Shown here piece by piece: positions 13,201-24,194 of a stretch of 64,000 nucleotides of DNA (its first letter is position 1; each line of letters opens with the position of its first letter). The stretch lies in the NCBI RefSeq assembly GCF_003073045.1, contig NC_037602.1, positions 1,736,001-1,800,000 on the forward strand, given 5' to 3'. This DNA is from Pomacea canaliculata. Taxonomy: Eukaryota; Mollusca; Gastropoda; Architaenioglossa; Ampullariidae. The translations under genes were made by a program, and so were the position numbers. The notes beneath the pieces were generated by a model. That model was given only the letters and a program-made list of their open reading frames with translations, searched no databases and was not told the DNA's origin.

Positions 13201-16200
13201 GAATGCTTAACTGTTCAAAAGGTCTTTATGAAATTTAAACAAATCCATAAACTCTTTTCTGAGATTCTTTACAGCTGCACTATACAATGTTTGACCCTTG
13301 GAATGTGCTTTTTGAAGTTCCGCATTGTTCTCTAATGGTTTCTTTAGCATTGACCTCACTTGCAAAAAATTCACTGACCTCCTCTTCAGCCTGGGCAGTT
13401 GACTCTCTGACAGGCGTAGGAAAAACACGCTCTGTGAAGTTGACTTCAATCTTTCCAGACAGCCTCTTGGGAGCAGCTCCCATTTCGTTGGCTGCCTCAT
13501 AGAATATGTTACCACCACATACTGACACAGAATTGAAAGAAAAAATAAAATAAATATAGCATGCAGCATACAATCTGTAGCCAGCACGATGCATCATAAG
13601 TTAACATCCTTATTTCACATCCTTAGCCAAACCTTCTAGAAAAACTGACAAGATTTGTGTCAGACATGCACATCAGACAAGTATACCATAAATAACTGAT
13701 CCCACACCATCAGATGCCACAAGTACACAATAAATACCATAAGACCACATCATCAGACACAATTACACCATAAATACCTGTAAGACCACGCCTTCGGACA
13801 GTACAAGTACATTATAAATACCATAAGACACCACAAATATAATACCCTGTAGACAACTTTGAGACACACAGCAAATGTATATTATGCCCACATGACACAT
13901 ATCCTGTGTTCAAAGCTTGGCTATCATTTGTGTATCAAGCAGCACATAAGCGTGATAATGTATATGGTACTATATTATAAATGATCTTTGGCATTCTGGT
14001 AAATGTTCACCTTAATCCACTGATAAATGGAAATTTTTATAAGACCAGCTATTTGAAAACAGCATCAGTGATACAACACCAACGAAAAACATTTTTTATA
14101 AGTTACCTAATGTGCTGCACAATAACATAAATCAACAATAAACAGCGTATTACACTTCACCAAAACTAAACAGTTGATTAACTTACATAGTGTTGTTCAC
14201 AACACCAAGTTACAGAGTGTAGTACACAGCATCATGTTAAACAGTTTATCATGTTTACATAACATAGTACATGAAATCAATAGTAAACAGTTTATTACGT
14301 TTAAATTAATATAGTACATGACAACATCAAACAGTTTACTACACTTACATAATGTAATACAGAATACCTACCTCTCCTGTGTCTCTTCTCTTTGCCTCTT
14401 TTTATCTTTTCTTCCTCCATCCTCTCTGCAAGTAACCTTTGTTTCTCCTGAAAAAAAAACAACCACCATTACACTATTCAAATTAAAGATTCAAAAAACA
14501 AACCTGGGCTTTATGTTAGAGACATCATTAGTCACTAATAGAAATATGACACACTAGGAAAAAGGGTCATGGATTTGCAAAATTAGCAACAGATCTGCAA
14601 CAGGCTGGTCAAACAATCAAAGGGAGATAATTCCAAGCTTGCAATGAGTTTTATAAAAAGATACAAATCCTGTACACATCTTCAAAATTCAAGTCATATG
14701 CTATTGTACACTGTTGTGCTCTTCAGAAAATTATGACAAACACCAGACTAAGAAAGTGAAAAATGTTATTTTTATCTACCTTTTTGAAATACTCACCAAC
14801 TCAGCCAAGCGCCGCTGTTCTTCTTTCCATGCCTCCAGATCAGCATCAGCTCTCTCACGTTCTGCTCGCTTTTGACCCTCAATCCGACTTCTTTCTGTTT
14901 CCTCAATCTGCATTTTAAATCATAGTTTACTCTACAATGCTTTTCTTAACAGGAAGCGACTGAATAAATAGTATTCAGACCAGAAATTAACAGTTCAAGC
15001 ACGGCAAAAAAGCATTTTATTATTTTTTATCATTTGTTAACTACTTTTTAAAGTTTCATTTAAAAAACTTTAAATTAAACACCTTTGTATGTTAACATCC
15101 TGTTTAACAAGATAACTATTTCTATAACAACAACTTACACCAACATATTTTTCTTCAAATGAACTGTGTATTGTTTCAGATCACACTCCTGTCAGCTGCA
15201 TTCCCTTTGCAGGAATTTATCTCTGTTGAAATGTCAGGTAAGTCAAGAATTCTTTCAGCACCTGATCAAAAGTCTGCTTTGCTTTCTTCTTCCTCGCTTA
15301 TGAATATACTTTCAATGAATTAGAATCATACACTACCTTCATCATTTCCCTCACAGCTGCTTTCTCATTCTCGCGTTTTGCCTCTTCTCTTAATTTAATA
15401 GCCTCTTGAGTTCTTGTCTGTGTCTTTGCTATAGCTTCTTCTCTTTTCGCTCTCATGGTTTCTTTGTCTTCTGTGAAAAAGAACATCTTTGTTGTTTTAT
15501 ATCATCTCTACAAAAATATTTCACTCATTATGCACAGGTATTTATTTCAACTTCTGTTGAGATCAATGGTACTTCTCTACCAGCAAAAAGTAATTTCAAA
15601 AATTAATGTATTACACAAAAACTAAGTTTAAGTAGTTGTTTTTAACTTTAAAGTTTATTATCCTTGTAAGCACTATTGCTTTTGCTATATAGCATAGTAT
15701 GAACTCTAACAAATTCTCCTGCTAGGACATATGGACAAAATGCTGTAAATTCCAATTTGCTGATCATAAAAAGAATCCAAATTTCTGTGCTTAACACCAA
15801 TTACCTTAGAAAAATATGGACAGTATGGATTTCAGAAAACTTAAAACCCAGCAACTGATAAAACAGCTCAATGTTGCTGTGCTGACTGAAAAACTATTCA
15901 GCTATTGAAGGTACACATGCTGATCATGTTTACATCCCATTTTAGCCTGCAATCAAAAACAGAGCCTACGTACCTGAAGGAGTTAACTGTCTCAACAGGT
16001 ACACAATAAAACAAAATTTTATTTTCCTAAAGTCTATGCCTATTCTTCTGTCTTATCTACATTTAATTTTGATAAGGCAAATAAAACAAGTAAAAATCCA
16101 ATACCCACCAAACTAACACTTCTTATTTTTTTAAATCCAGTGATTGATGTTTGCATTGGTCTCCCTGACATTCTGGAGCAGACTTTTCAGGGGTATTTGT

Positions 16201-17065
16201 CAAAATGTCAATTTGTCCAGTTACTATGTTGGCAGGCTGTGTGGTCTCTTAGCTGTCTGGGTTGATGGCTCAGTTGCTGGATGAGGTAACTGCTGCTTCT
16301 TAGTCGGCTGGAAGCTGATGCAGTCCTCCAACTTCTTTTTGGACAGCATTCTGGCAAACAGTGTCCTGTTTTTATTTTTGCCAGATGAGCTCTCTTTCAA
16401 ATGCACTGTATATGATGCATGTGCAGAAATCACATTTTTTATCATTTGGTCACTGGGGACATCTGTATGGCTCTCAGTCCTCTGGCCTTAAATCATACTT
16501 AATAAACCAATGGCTTCAACATTTAGGTGTAAAACAACTTGCACGATACATCGCCGAAAGTTAAATCTGAAGTCTTTGACTTTCCTCCCCAGTATTTATC
16601 GGCGACTTTGTCGAAACGTCACTAGCTTGTGTAAACAAGTTGTGACAAACAATTGACGTTCAGAAAAACTTCTTCTATTAAGCATTGACCTTCTTACAAT
16701 AATAAGCAGCTTTGGTACTGTTCGAAATTAATCCAGTTCTTGCTTCATCATATCAATAATGTCTATACGGCGATAGGCCGCGTGGTCCTAAACGCCGCCT
16801 CTGCCTATTACCACTACCAGCGTATGGTATCGTTCACGATACGAGAAAGCTTTTATTCATATTGTCATTTTATCCGTCCAGTTCCTGGGATTTTTTCTAT
16901 CCGTCCCCCGGAGAGATCCTGGATAATGTTAGGTAAACTTACCTTGAGATATTCCTCTGACGACAAAATATCTACTTTACTTGCTTTGACGCCCTTTAAC
17001 GGGACAGTAATGAACACGCTTTTTTCAGTTTCCTCCCACAAAAAGTCTTTTATTATCAGAGGCAT
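10236..17065 (-). CDS. DNAAF4: Dynein axonemal assembly factor 4 (CS + TPR protein)
   Basis: Coding exons, 5' to 3' on the minus strand: 16943-17065, 15337-15470, 14797-14907, 14372-14447, 13379-13521, 12170-12270, 11796-11876, 11154-11226, 10738-10843, 10236-10342. All have GT..AG ends, and phases agree from the second listed exon to the stop. Exon 1 (MPLIIKDF...EEYLK) is the start of the CS (p23-like) domain. The next exons give the charged coiled region with LEAWKE. A later exon has the [15 protein letters not shown] motif typical of the family. The last five give the C-terminal TPR repeats ([53 protein letters not shown]). The family works with HSP90/HSP70 in the cytoplasm to preassemble ciliary dynein arms. 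One exon is missing from my model: the second half of the CS domain, expected between 15,471 and 16,942 with length 1 mod 3, was not recognisable. The open frame continuing past exon 1 is intron read-through. Confidence 0.93.
12125..12335. repeat. GT and CA microsatellites flanking a DNAAF4 exon
   Basis: A (GT)n/(GC)n tract lies at about 12,128-12,163, immediately beyond the donor of the exon at 12170-12270. A (CA)n tract lies at about 12,305-12,330, close to its acceptor. The small exon is therefore bracketed by complementary GT and CA repeats that could pair in the pre-mRNA. Confidence 0.75.
13668..13845. repeat. Degenerate ~42-bp tandem repeat in a DNAAF4 intron
   Basis: About four diverged units share words like CAAGTACA..ATAAATACCATAAGACCAC and ATCAGAC. 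The array lies in the intron between the exons at 13379-13521 and 14372-14447. It is old, judging by the mismatches. Confidence 0.6.
14095..14360. repeat. Degenerate ~45-bp tandem repeat in a DNAAF4 intron
   Basis: TAAACAGTTTAT-like words recur near 14,239, 14,285 and 14,329, each followed by TTACATAA..TAGTACA-like text. More diverged units lie upstream. It shares the intron with the array at 13,668-13,845 but has a different consensus. Confidence 0.6.
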
Positions 17066-17406
17066 TTTAAAAGTCTTTTGACATGTCCACGCACGTTGTT
17101 ACGATAAACAATCACTGACCGTGATGACGGCCATGTTTAAAGTATAAACCAATCACCAGGCTTGTTTTTTAACGTTTTATGTAAAACCAATCGAACAAGC
17201 TGTAACAGACATCATGGAGGTTTGCCGACGAGCATCACGAATTAGGGTTTTCGAGATCAGAGTAAAGTTTACGCACCTAAGATTTTTTGAAAAGTTTTTA
17301 ACGTATGAAAATGCTATTATTATGTAAAAACACATTATTCTAAAAACGCTGTTGAAAAGTGACGAGATTAATTCAAGTTAGGTAACTCTTGTGGTACAAG
17401 ATTAAA
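17066..17406. promoter_or_regulatory. Bidirectional promoter region, DNAAF4 / MED27
   Basis: The two start codons face away from each other with 341 bp between them, so both promoters must lie here or overlap. At 17,095-17,109, only 30 bp upstream of the DNAAF4 start, lies GTTGTT-AC-GATAAAC. It resembles an RFX X-box with one mismatch in the second half and overlaps a forkhead-like ATAAACA. RFX and FOXJ1 factors are known to drive motile-cilium genes. That these bases are used is inference from position and motif. Confidence 0.5.
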
Positions 17407-20400
17407 ATGGAGAACAAGTTGAAGATTTCTCAGAGTCAAATCGAGCAACTCCAGCAAGCACTCAGGCTCACTCAAAAACTTAGAACACATGTTTGCCAGA
17501 TTTTTCGTGATCTTGGAGATGGATTTTCAGAAATTGATTTAAGTGATGACAAACCTGAAAAGCAAAAAGAAGTCTTGAACTCCTTGCGGAACACTTTGGA
17601 GACTGTAAACAATGATTTGAGGTACCCAGATAGCATTTAAACATTTTTATCATGGTATGCAGTTGTAGTCTATTTACATACCTGTTTACTTGTGTGTTTG
17701 AGGAAAATAGACCATACTTGTATCTCTCTACGTGCTGTTTTTTTTTTATTCCTCGAACTTATTGCATTTTATTCATATTCACTTTAAGACACATGGTTGG
17801 TACTTTAGCAAACTCTGATATTTGATATTTTATTGCTTCGGTCATGGCAGTGATTTAGAAAAGGTCGGACAAAACCTTGTCGCCGCAAATCCCTCAGCTA
17901 ACTGTGATCATGTCAGCCTTGACCCTATCCTGGACAGAACTCCTTTGTACTCACAGCTTCTCCACTCATACAAATGGACAAACAAGGTATGCTATTTAAA
18001 TTAAAACTTTTTATTGTAGGATCTCAGCATTGCCATTGATTAAATTGTTGACAATTTTTAACAGTAGTTTTTCCCATTAATAAAATGCAAAGAATTTTCA
18101 GACCTCCAGTTAAAATTCTTGGAGAAAGTTATAGACCCCAGTTAGAATTGTTTGTGGGGGAGGTGGATTTTGGAGACCCCCAGATAAAATTACAGGGTTT
18201 TGCTATTATTCTTTTACTTTTCAGTCTACCTTCAGTCTTTTTTTTTTTTTTTTTTGAAATTGCTTGGAAAATTATCTCAGCGCAATTTGAAGCTCTCACA
18301 TGACTTATGCACATTTTTTGTGTCATGGAAAACATTGTTATAGTTATAGAAAAAAGTAACTCTTCGGCTGCTGCTGGTGGCTTTTTGAGAAAAAGAGAAA
18401 CTGAGAGCTTTGAGCGTGCTATGAATTTGGTCTGTTTGAATTCATTGTTATTAAGCATTTGATATAAGCAGGCTTTGCGATGTAACTGGTGTGAATCTAC
18501 TATTCTAATATACACTGAGAATAAGCTTTTTATAAGCATAGCTCAGAAACATTTTTTTTTAGCTTTGACATTTATTTTGAATGCTTCTGTTCTTGAACAC
18601 TAGATGCATGAGCATGCAACTGTAGCATTCAACCTTCTGAGCCAGAATGCCCTTAAGCGCTCACCACATCAAAGTCTGGCAGGAGGTGGAAAGCGAGCTA
18701 AACGTCTTACAAGCACGGCCAGTGCTGTTCCTCCAGCGTAAGTGTACTAATTACAAGTGATTCTTGTGAACTTTTGTTTCCTCTAATATCTTTTGGCAAC
18801 ATATCTAGTGGCAACATCAGATATTAGGTGTATGATATATACTAATAGTGATGACTTAGGTTATATTGCTGTTTTGCGTGAAGGTAAATTCTCTCACATT
18901 GATATCTGTGCACACACATATATATATATATGGAAGAGTTTATAATTTTTATGCTTAGCTACTAAATTTGAAAACATAAACCAAAAGGGACAAAACAAGA
19001 AATGATTTTGGTACATCAAGTTTTTTTCCAATAATTTGATCCTCCCATACTGTTGTCTTTCTTTCCAAAACTATCTAATTTTAACATTTTTTTTTTATTT
19101 GTCCATGTGAGACATTAAGTATTAAATGATAAATTGGCCTGCTTCATTTAATATGGTACTTGTCTCTCACTATCCTAGCACAAGGTCATTGAGAAAAATA
19201 GACTGAAAGTAACAGGGCTTTAACAATTTTAGTAATAATTTGGTAATGTAATTTAAATTTCAAATAAGTTATGAACCTGATTTTATAATTTGAGGTTGTA
19301 GTTAATTATATCTATATTGTATTTGCCTTCTATTACATTTCTCTTATTTGAATAGTGATGAACAGCTACTGGCAAGCTTTTTCAGTTAACTGATGTATTT
19401 ACATCTCTCCTTTTCCACATCCATCACCTACCCACTATTGAATCTTTTAAACGTGCACTGAAAAAGCATCTCTTCTGTAAACATTACTCCTAACACCCTT
19501 TCCCGCAAGTCCTTTTTCACACCCTTGCATGCTTGTCTTTCTTTTGCAATATCATGATACTCTCAGTTCTTGTTATTTGGTTCCTCTTTGCATTTTCTGT
19601 ACTTGTTTTTATTCATCATTAGTGCTGTTGCTCATTCTTTCTTAGTTCATGTGTTAATTGTTTTCCTGTCCCTCGTATTCTGTTCATGTCTCGTTCTTGT
19701 TCTTAGGTGCTTTAGGAGTGTGAGTATGTGCCTTACAAATTTTGCATTTATTATTATTATTTACAGGGTTGTTGATTCCCTTGTGGCCACTTTGGATCGG
19801 CAGCATGCAGACATGCTCATTACTGTCTCAAGACCCCTTGGCAGTTGTGCAGTTGTGCAGGTACTTTCTTGTTCAAGTGATTTTTTTGTTATATCAATAA
19901 TGTGAAACATATGAATGAGTCTCTTTACTGTGATAGTAATTATAATATTGACAGATCATAAAGGTCACGTCATTCGAGAACAGAATAGTGCATTTTACTG
20001 ACATGCTTGTGCGTTTCAGTGCCATTGAATCATGTTTGCTTTACCTATTATGTGCACCAATTTTGCAGATTGTTCTTGGACGTGTATTGAAGGCTTTAGT
20101 GGTACTACGAGGTTTTGTAATTGAATGGGTGAAAGTAAAAGGCTACAATGAAGACTTTACAACAGAAGATGGAAGGGTATGTTTCACCCCTCACTGGCTC
20201 TGTTATTTTTTTTCTGCGCCTCTCTTCCTTGACTTCCATAGCTGTCATTTTTTTCTTTCTATACTTCTCACCCACACCCTACCTTTCGCTGCCTGTGGCA
20301 TCTGTTTACAGAGCTGGCTCACGTTCAGGAGGCTGTCCACAGGTCTGAAAATCTGGATATCAGTTTTCTGTAGAATGTGCTTTATAAATTTATTTATTTA

Positions 20401-22500
20401 TTGACTTTTGTAAATCACTTGAGCTTGCCCTTAGGGTGGGGATAAGGTCCCATACATGAGACTTTTATTATCATTATATAGCCTTAGTTGCTGGCTCAGC
20501 GTAAAACACCAATTTCCCATCACCACCAACCCCTTTTGCCCCTATTTCCCTGGAAGAAAAAATTGTTTCAGTTTAAAAATTAATCTTAAGTACAAGTAAC
20601 AGACTACATGAAAGCATGCATTTTTCATGATAACTTGATCATCAACTTACTGTATTTGCTGTTTCAATAAAAAGTATTATTGATGGTTAGTATATTAAAT
20701 TTTAACATTCTATTTCATAGAGATTCATTCAGAACACATTTGATTTACAATCTCTTGAACATCTTTGTTAACTGTGTATTAAAAATATGCACTTGATATT
20801 TCACAACAGGTTGACATCTGGTCTACATCTCGTTACCAGGTGTTCAGAAAGGTGAGTCAAGAGCAAACTTTGTTGATAGGGGAAAATGTCTTTTTTCACA
20901 ATTTTTTGTTGTTGTACAAACAATAGGAGACAATTCCAATATCATTAAGTGAAAATCATTGTGTATCAAACAAAATAAAAACTCTTGTCAGAAACTTTCT
21001 TCTGTAGAAGTACTCCACCCTCTCAGCTGATCCAGTTAAACTTTTAGTATCTGTTCTCTCAAGCTGTAGTCAAAAGAGCAGAAGTCTAAAAGCCATTGCT
21101 TGTCAAAATAAAATAGTCACTTCATTTTCAATATTTAAATACAGTAACGGAATGCTGTGGAGACAGGTGGAAGGCACATCAGACCAATATACAGTGTGTG
21201 TTTTCTATTATTTTAAGGCAACAGAGGAAAAAAAGGGTAGTTGAAAGATCTTTATGTTGTGTACAATCACAGCTTAGCATTTCCTGTTTGTATTTATCAA
21301 GAAATGATTCGTACCAAATGGAATTAAAAATTGAGGACAATTCTTATGACCAATAAACAGATTCCTTTTTAACAAGTTGACATTTAAGTTGCCTTTTTTT
21401 CCACTTTAGACGACAGAGATTCTGAGGTAATACTCTAAATAAGTGTCTTGGTGCATTTAATTTACAAATTTTCTTTTGTTTACAGATATCAGATCATGCA
21501 GCTGCTGCCATGCTTCACTACTATGCTCCATACATGCCAGATATTGGAATTCGGTCTTTTGCAGTTAGTATTTATTGTATACAAGATGGATTTCACATGG
21601 TTTTATCATGTAGGGCTGAAACTATAAATGAAAATTATATATGAGAAAAGAAACTAATTTTCTAATAGATTTGAAGGAAAATATTAATCTGAATTGAAGA
21701 TGTTTAGTGGAAGGCTAAGATTTTATTTTTTTTAAAAAAAAGATTCTATTCAGTGCACTGTTAATTTTAATCAGTAAATCAAAATACCAGTTTTAATAAT
21801 AATAATAAATGCAAAATTCATATAGTGCATACTCGCACTCCTAAGGAGTATGATCTTAGTTAGCACTTAATAACAAGACATTGGCAACATATGAGGGACA
21901 GAAGAACAAACAACATATTAACAACGGAAGGATAAGCAACAGTACTGATGACGAATTGAAAAAAAATGTAGAGGATCCAAGTAACAAGGACTGAGAGTAT
22001 CATGATTTTGCCAAAAGAAGATAAGCAGGAAGTAGCAATAAGTGGAAAATGGGGGGAGGGTATGAAAAAAGACTAGCTTAAAATGGATTAGATTGATTTA
22101 GTTTTCATGTTAATTTTGACTTGCATTTGGCCGAAATAATAATAAATGCTGGACTAAAGATTAGCACAGCATATCTTGTCTTGTTAATAAAGGAATGGCT
22201 TGGCATGAAGTAAATAATTGTGCAGAAGAGGACACTTTAACTTTGAGAATTTGAAGTTGTCTGTGCACACATATTCTTACTGTTGCAAAGTAATTTAGAT
22301 TTGTAAACCTTTGTATGTAAATTGCTCATTGTGTGCATTTCACTAAGTTTGGTTTTGTTTTTCAGCTCTGGCTTCAAGGATACTCCAATCTCTTCTCTGC
22401 CCCATGCCATAAATGTGGGAAGTTCTTGCAGAATGCCATGCCTCCAACTTGGAGGGATTTCAGAACTCGTGATCCCTACCATGACGGTTGTCGGCAGTGA
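17407..22500 (+). CDS. MED27: Mediator complex subunit 27
   Basis: Coding exons: 17407-17621, 17851-17986, 18604-18737, 19767-19860, 20069-20176, 20810-20851, 21486-21563, 22366-22500. Phases join without a break from ATG to TGA, giving about 313 residues, close to the usual length of the family. Diagnostic stretches are DPILDRTPLYSQLLHSYKW, the GRVLKALVVLRGFVIEW helix, VKGYNEDFTTEDGR, and the C-terminal zinc-ribbon-like CHKCGKFLQNAMPPTWRDF. MED27 is a tail/upper-middle subunit of Mediator, which links transcription factors to RNA polymerase II in the nucleus. I chose the ATG at 17,407 because the protein from there starts like the family (a short helix, SQIEQLQQAL); an in-frame ATG at 17,389 adds six residues and cannot be excluded. 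The acceptor of exon 4 abuts a LINE tail. Confidence 0.95.
19330..19763 (+). mobile_element. CR1/L2-like LINE, 3' end only
   Basis: The left part encodes the end of a LINE ORF2 (ESFKRALKKHLF, then a stop near 19,491). It is followed by about 270 bp of 3' UTR ending in TTTGCATTTATTATTATTATT. The UTR matches two other copies in this window (21,795-22,100 and 25,175-25,365, both on the minus strand) over long stretches, for example CCTCTTTGCATTTTCTGTAC. It is 5'-truncated, as is usual for LINE insertions. The tail ends directly at the acceptor of MED27 exon 4. Confidence 0.75.
20365..20480 (+). mobile_element. LINE 3'-tail fragment
   Basis: GTGCTTTATAAATTTATTT, then a CTTGAGCTTGCCCTTAGGGT stretch and a run of TTATTATCATTAT. 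This resembles the 3' UTR tail of CR1/L2-like LINEs. It lies in the MED27 intron after the exon ending at 20,176 and carries no coding part. Confidence 0.45.
21795..22100 (-). mobile_element. CR1/L2-like LINE 3' UTR copy
   Basis: On the minus strand this reads the same 3' UTR as the copy at 19,330-19,763: ATCATGATACTCTCAGT, then GTCCCTCATATG, TAGGAGTGCGAGTATGC, and a tail of TTTGCATTTATTATTATT. It is inserted in the last MED27 intron, is 5'-truncated and non-coding, and diverges visibly from its relatives. Confidence 0.75.
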
Positions 22501-24194
22501 AAGTTTACCATAAATAATTCTTATCATTTGTGTGGCAAGCAGAGAGAGAGAGAAAAAGGTGGATGGTGGGAGAATGTGTAGATATGTGCATGCAAGGCTC
22601 TCACTTGACCACAATGAATTGAAATGAAGGAGGCTGAAATGTATAAATTGTATTCTGTATATATATATAGTTTAAATAGAAGAGTTGCACTGTATATTGT
22701 TTCTGTGTTTTATACTTGTGTGCATCTGCAATTTAAGATATGCTTCACTATGTATTAATGTTGCATCAGTATGTTGCTAATTTAGTAACTAAAATTTCAA
22801 CAATATCCTTAAAACTGCACGTTGAGAAAATGCTGTCCCCCTCAGACACAATAGCTGACATGAAGTTGAGTGTATATTTTGTGGGCAATGTAACAAAAAT
22901 TTTGCACACCGATGTGACCATATAAACTGAGTAGATATCAGTGGGATAGGTTTTACATAAGGGATATTAAAATTGTAATGTCATCTAACTGTATTCCACG
23001 ATGTTTTGCGTTGCTAGCAACATGACTAGCACTTGGTCTTGAACATAGAATTGTATAACGTTATACAATTTGCCATTTATATCAGTTACCAATGATGGCC
23101 TTTGCCACTGTTCATAGTAGATTTTTTGTCATTATTATTTTTGCGTTATGAGGGTATTTCGTCAATAATTTAGCTTATACGCAGTTCACATTCGTCAGTG
23201 GATGTTCAGGCTGTTATTAAACTGGTTTACTTCACAAATACACGAACATACAGAGTCAAAAATGGAAAAGATCAGTTATCAACAGTTACAACGGTGACAT
23301 TTGAGATAAGGATAAAAATTAATATTATCTGCTTAGCTGCCTATAAACAGTCGAAAGATGAAACTTGTGATTGCAAGTGATACAAGAGCTAGAGAACATC
23401 ATGCTGACAGCAAACTCAACAGCATGCGGCTGACATTTCATGTCAGGACTTCATATAAATGACCAGTGTTTAAATCACCCAAATCCCTACATCACATTGT
23501 GGTATGTACGTCAGTAAAAACATACAATCGCTGTGGCGTCGGAAGATGCTCAGCTGGGAGGGGCAAACTTCACTCTGACAGTGAACGACGTTCAGATTCT
23601 TACTTCCTCATTTTCTTTTTTTGAAGCGACCGCACCTATACCCTTTCCCCAGGTTCTTACACCTTTGAAGCTTCACTGCGACCACGAACATATATATGAT
23701 ATTAGTTCGTACGTGCTGCGACAAGCAAGGCAACCGCTTATACAGCACTACCCCGAACATCTAATTTGGCAGGCTTGAAATAAATTACAATGACAATTCA
23801 CGGTAAAATAAGCAAGAAATTTTTTTTTCCATTCAACCCTCGACCTTTCCGCCAGCTGTTATTGTGGAATCAATGCCTGATACTACAACACGCATCTTTA
23901 TGCCCGTTTCGTCTTAACCACCATTTTTGTACATATTCACCTTCTCCTCTCCTTTGATTCTTTTACCTTATGACTACTACTAATTATTCTCATGGTCTTC
24001 AATTAGTTATTCTTTCCTCGTACCAGCACAAACTTTATTACACGTCCGCGTACAAGTGGAAAATAGACTGTAAACTTCATCAATCTGCAGAGAATGTATG
24101 CGCAGTGCTATACGTAACCCGGATGTAACTTAACTTTTCTGAGCATGTCTGTCGCGTACGTCAGATTGAAGCGAGGCTACTCTTCACTGACAAC
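22501..24194. other. Intergenic region between MED27 and MRPS30
   Basis: This holds the MED27 3' UTR and the MRPS30 promoter and 5' UTR, with no further gene that I can support. A perfect 22-bp palindrome (half-site AATTGTATAAC) lies at 23,049-23,070. An open frame at 23,533-23,778 begins with GTG, not ATG, and has no family resemblance. Confidence 0.6.

Noticed and set aside
16224-16445. Minus-strand frame between DNAAF4 exons ([20 protein letters not shown]...)
   Set aside because: I tested it as the missing CS-domain exon. It lacks the FPP and LFE-type segments and has wrong ends. It may be repeat debris.
16865-16942. Apparent continuation of DNAAF4 exon 1 ([10 protein letters not shown]...)
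   Set aside because: A strong GTAAGT donor follows EEYLK; the continuation ends at a stop with no family match.
23533-23778. 81-residue frame between MED27 and MRPS30
   Set aside because: It starts at GTG, not ATG, and shows no recognisable motif or splice context.
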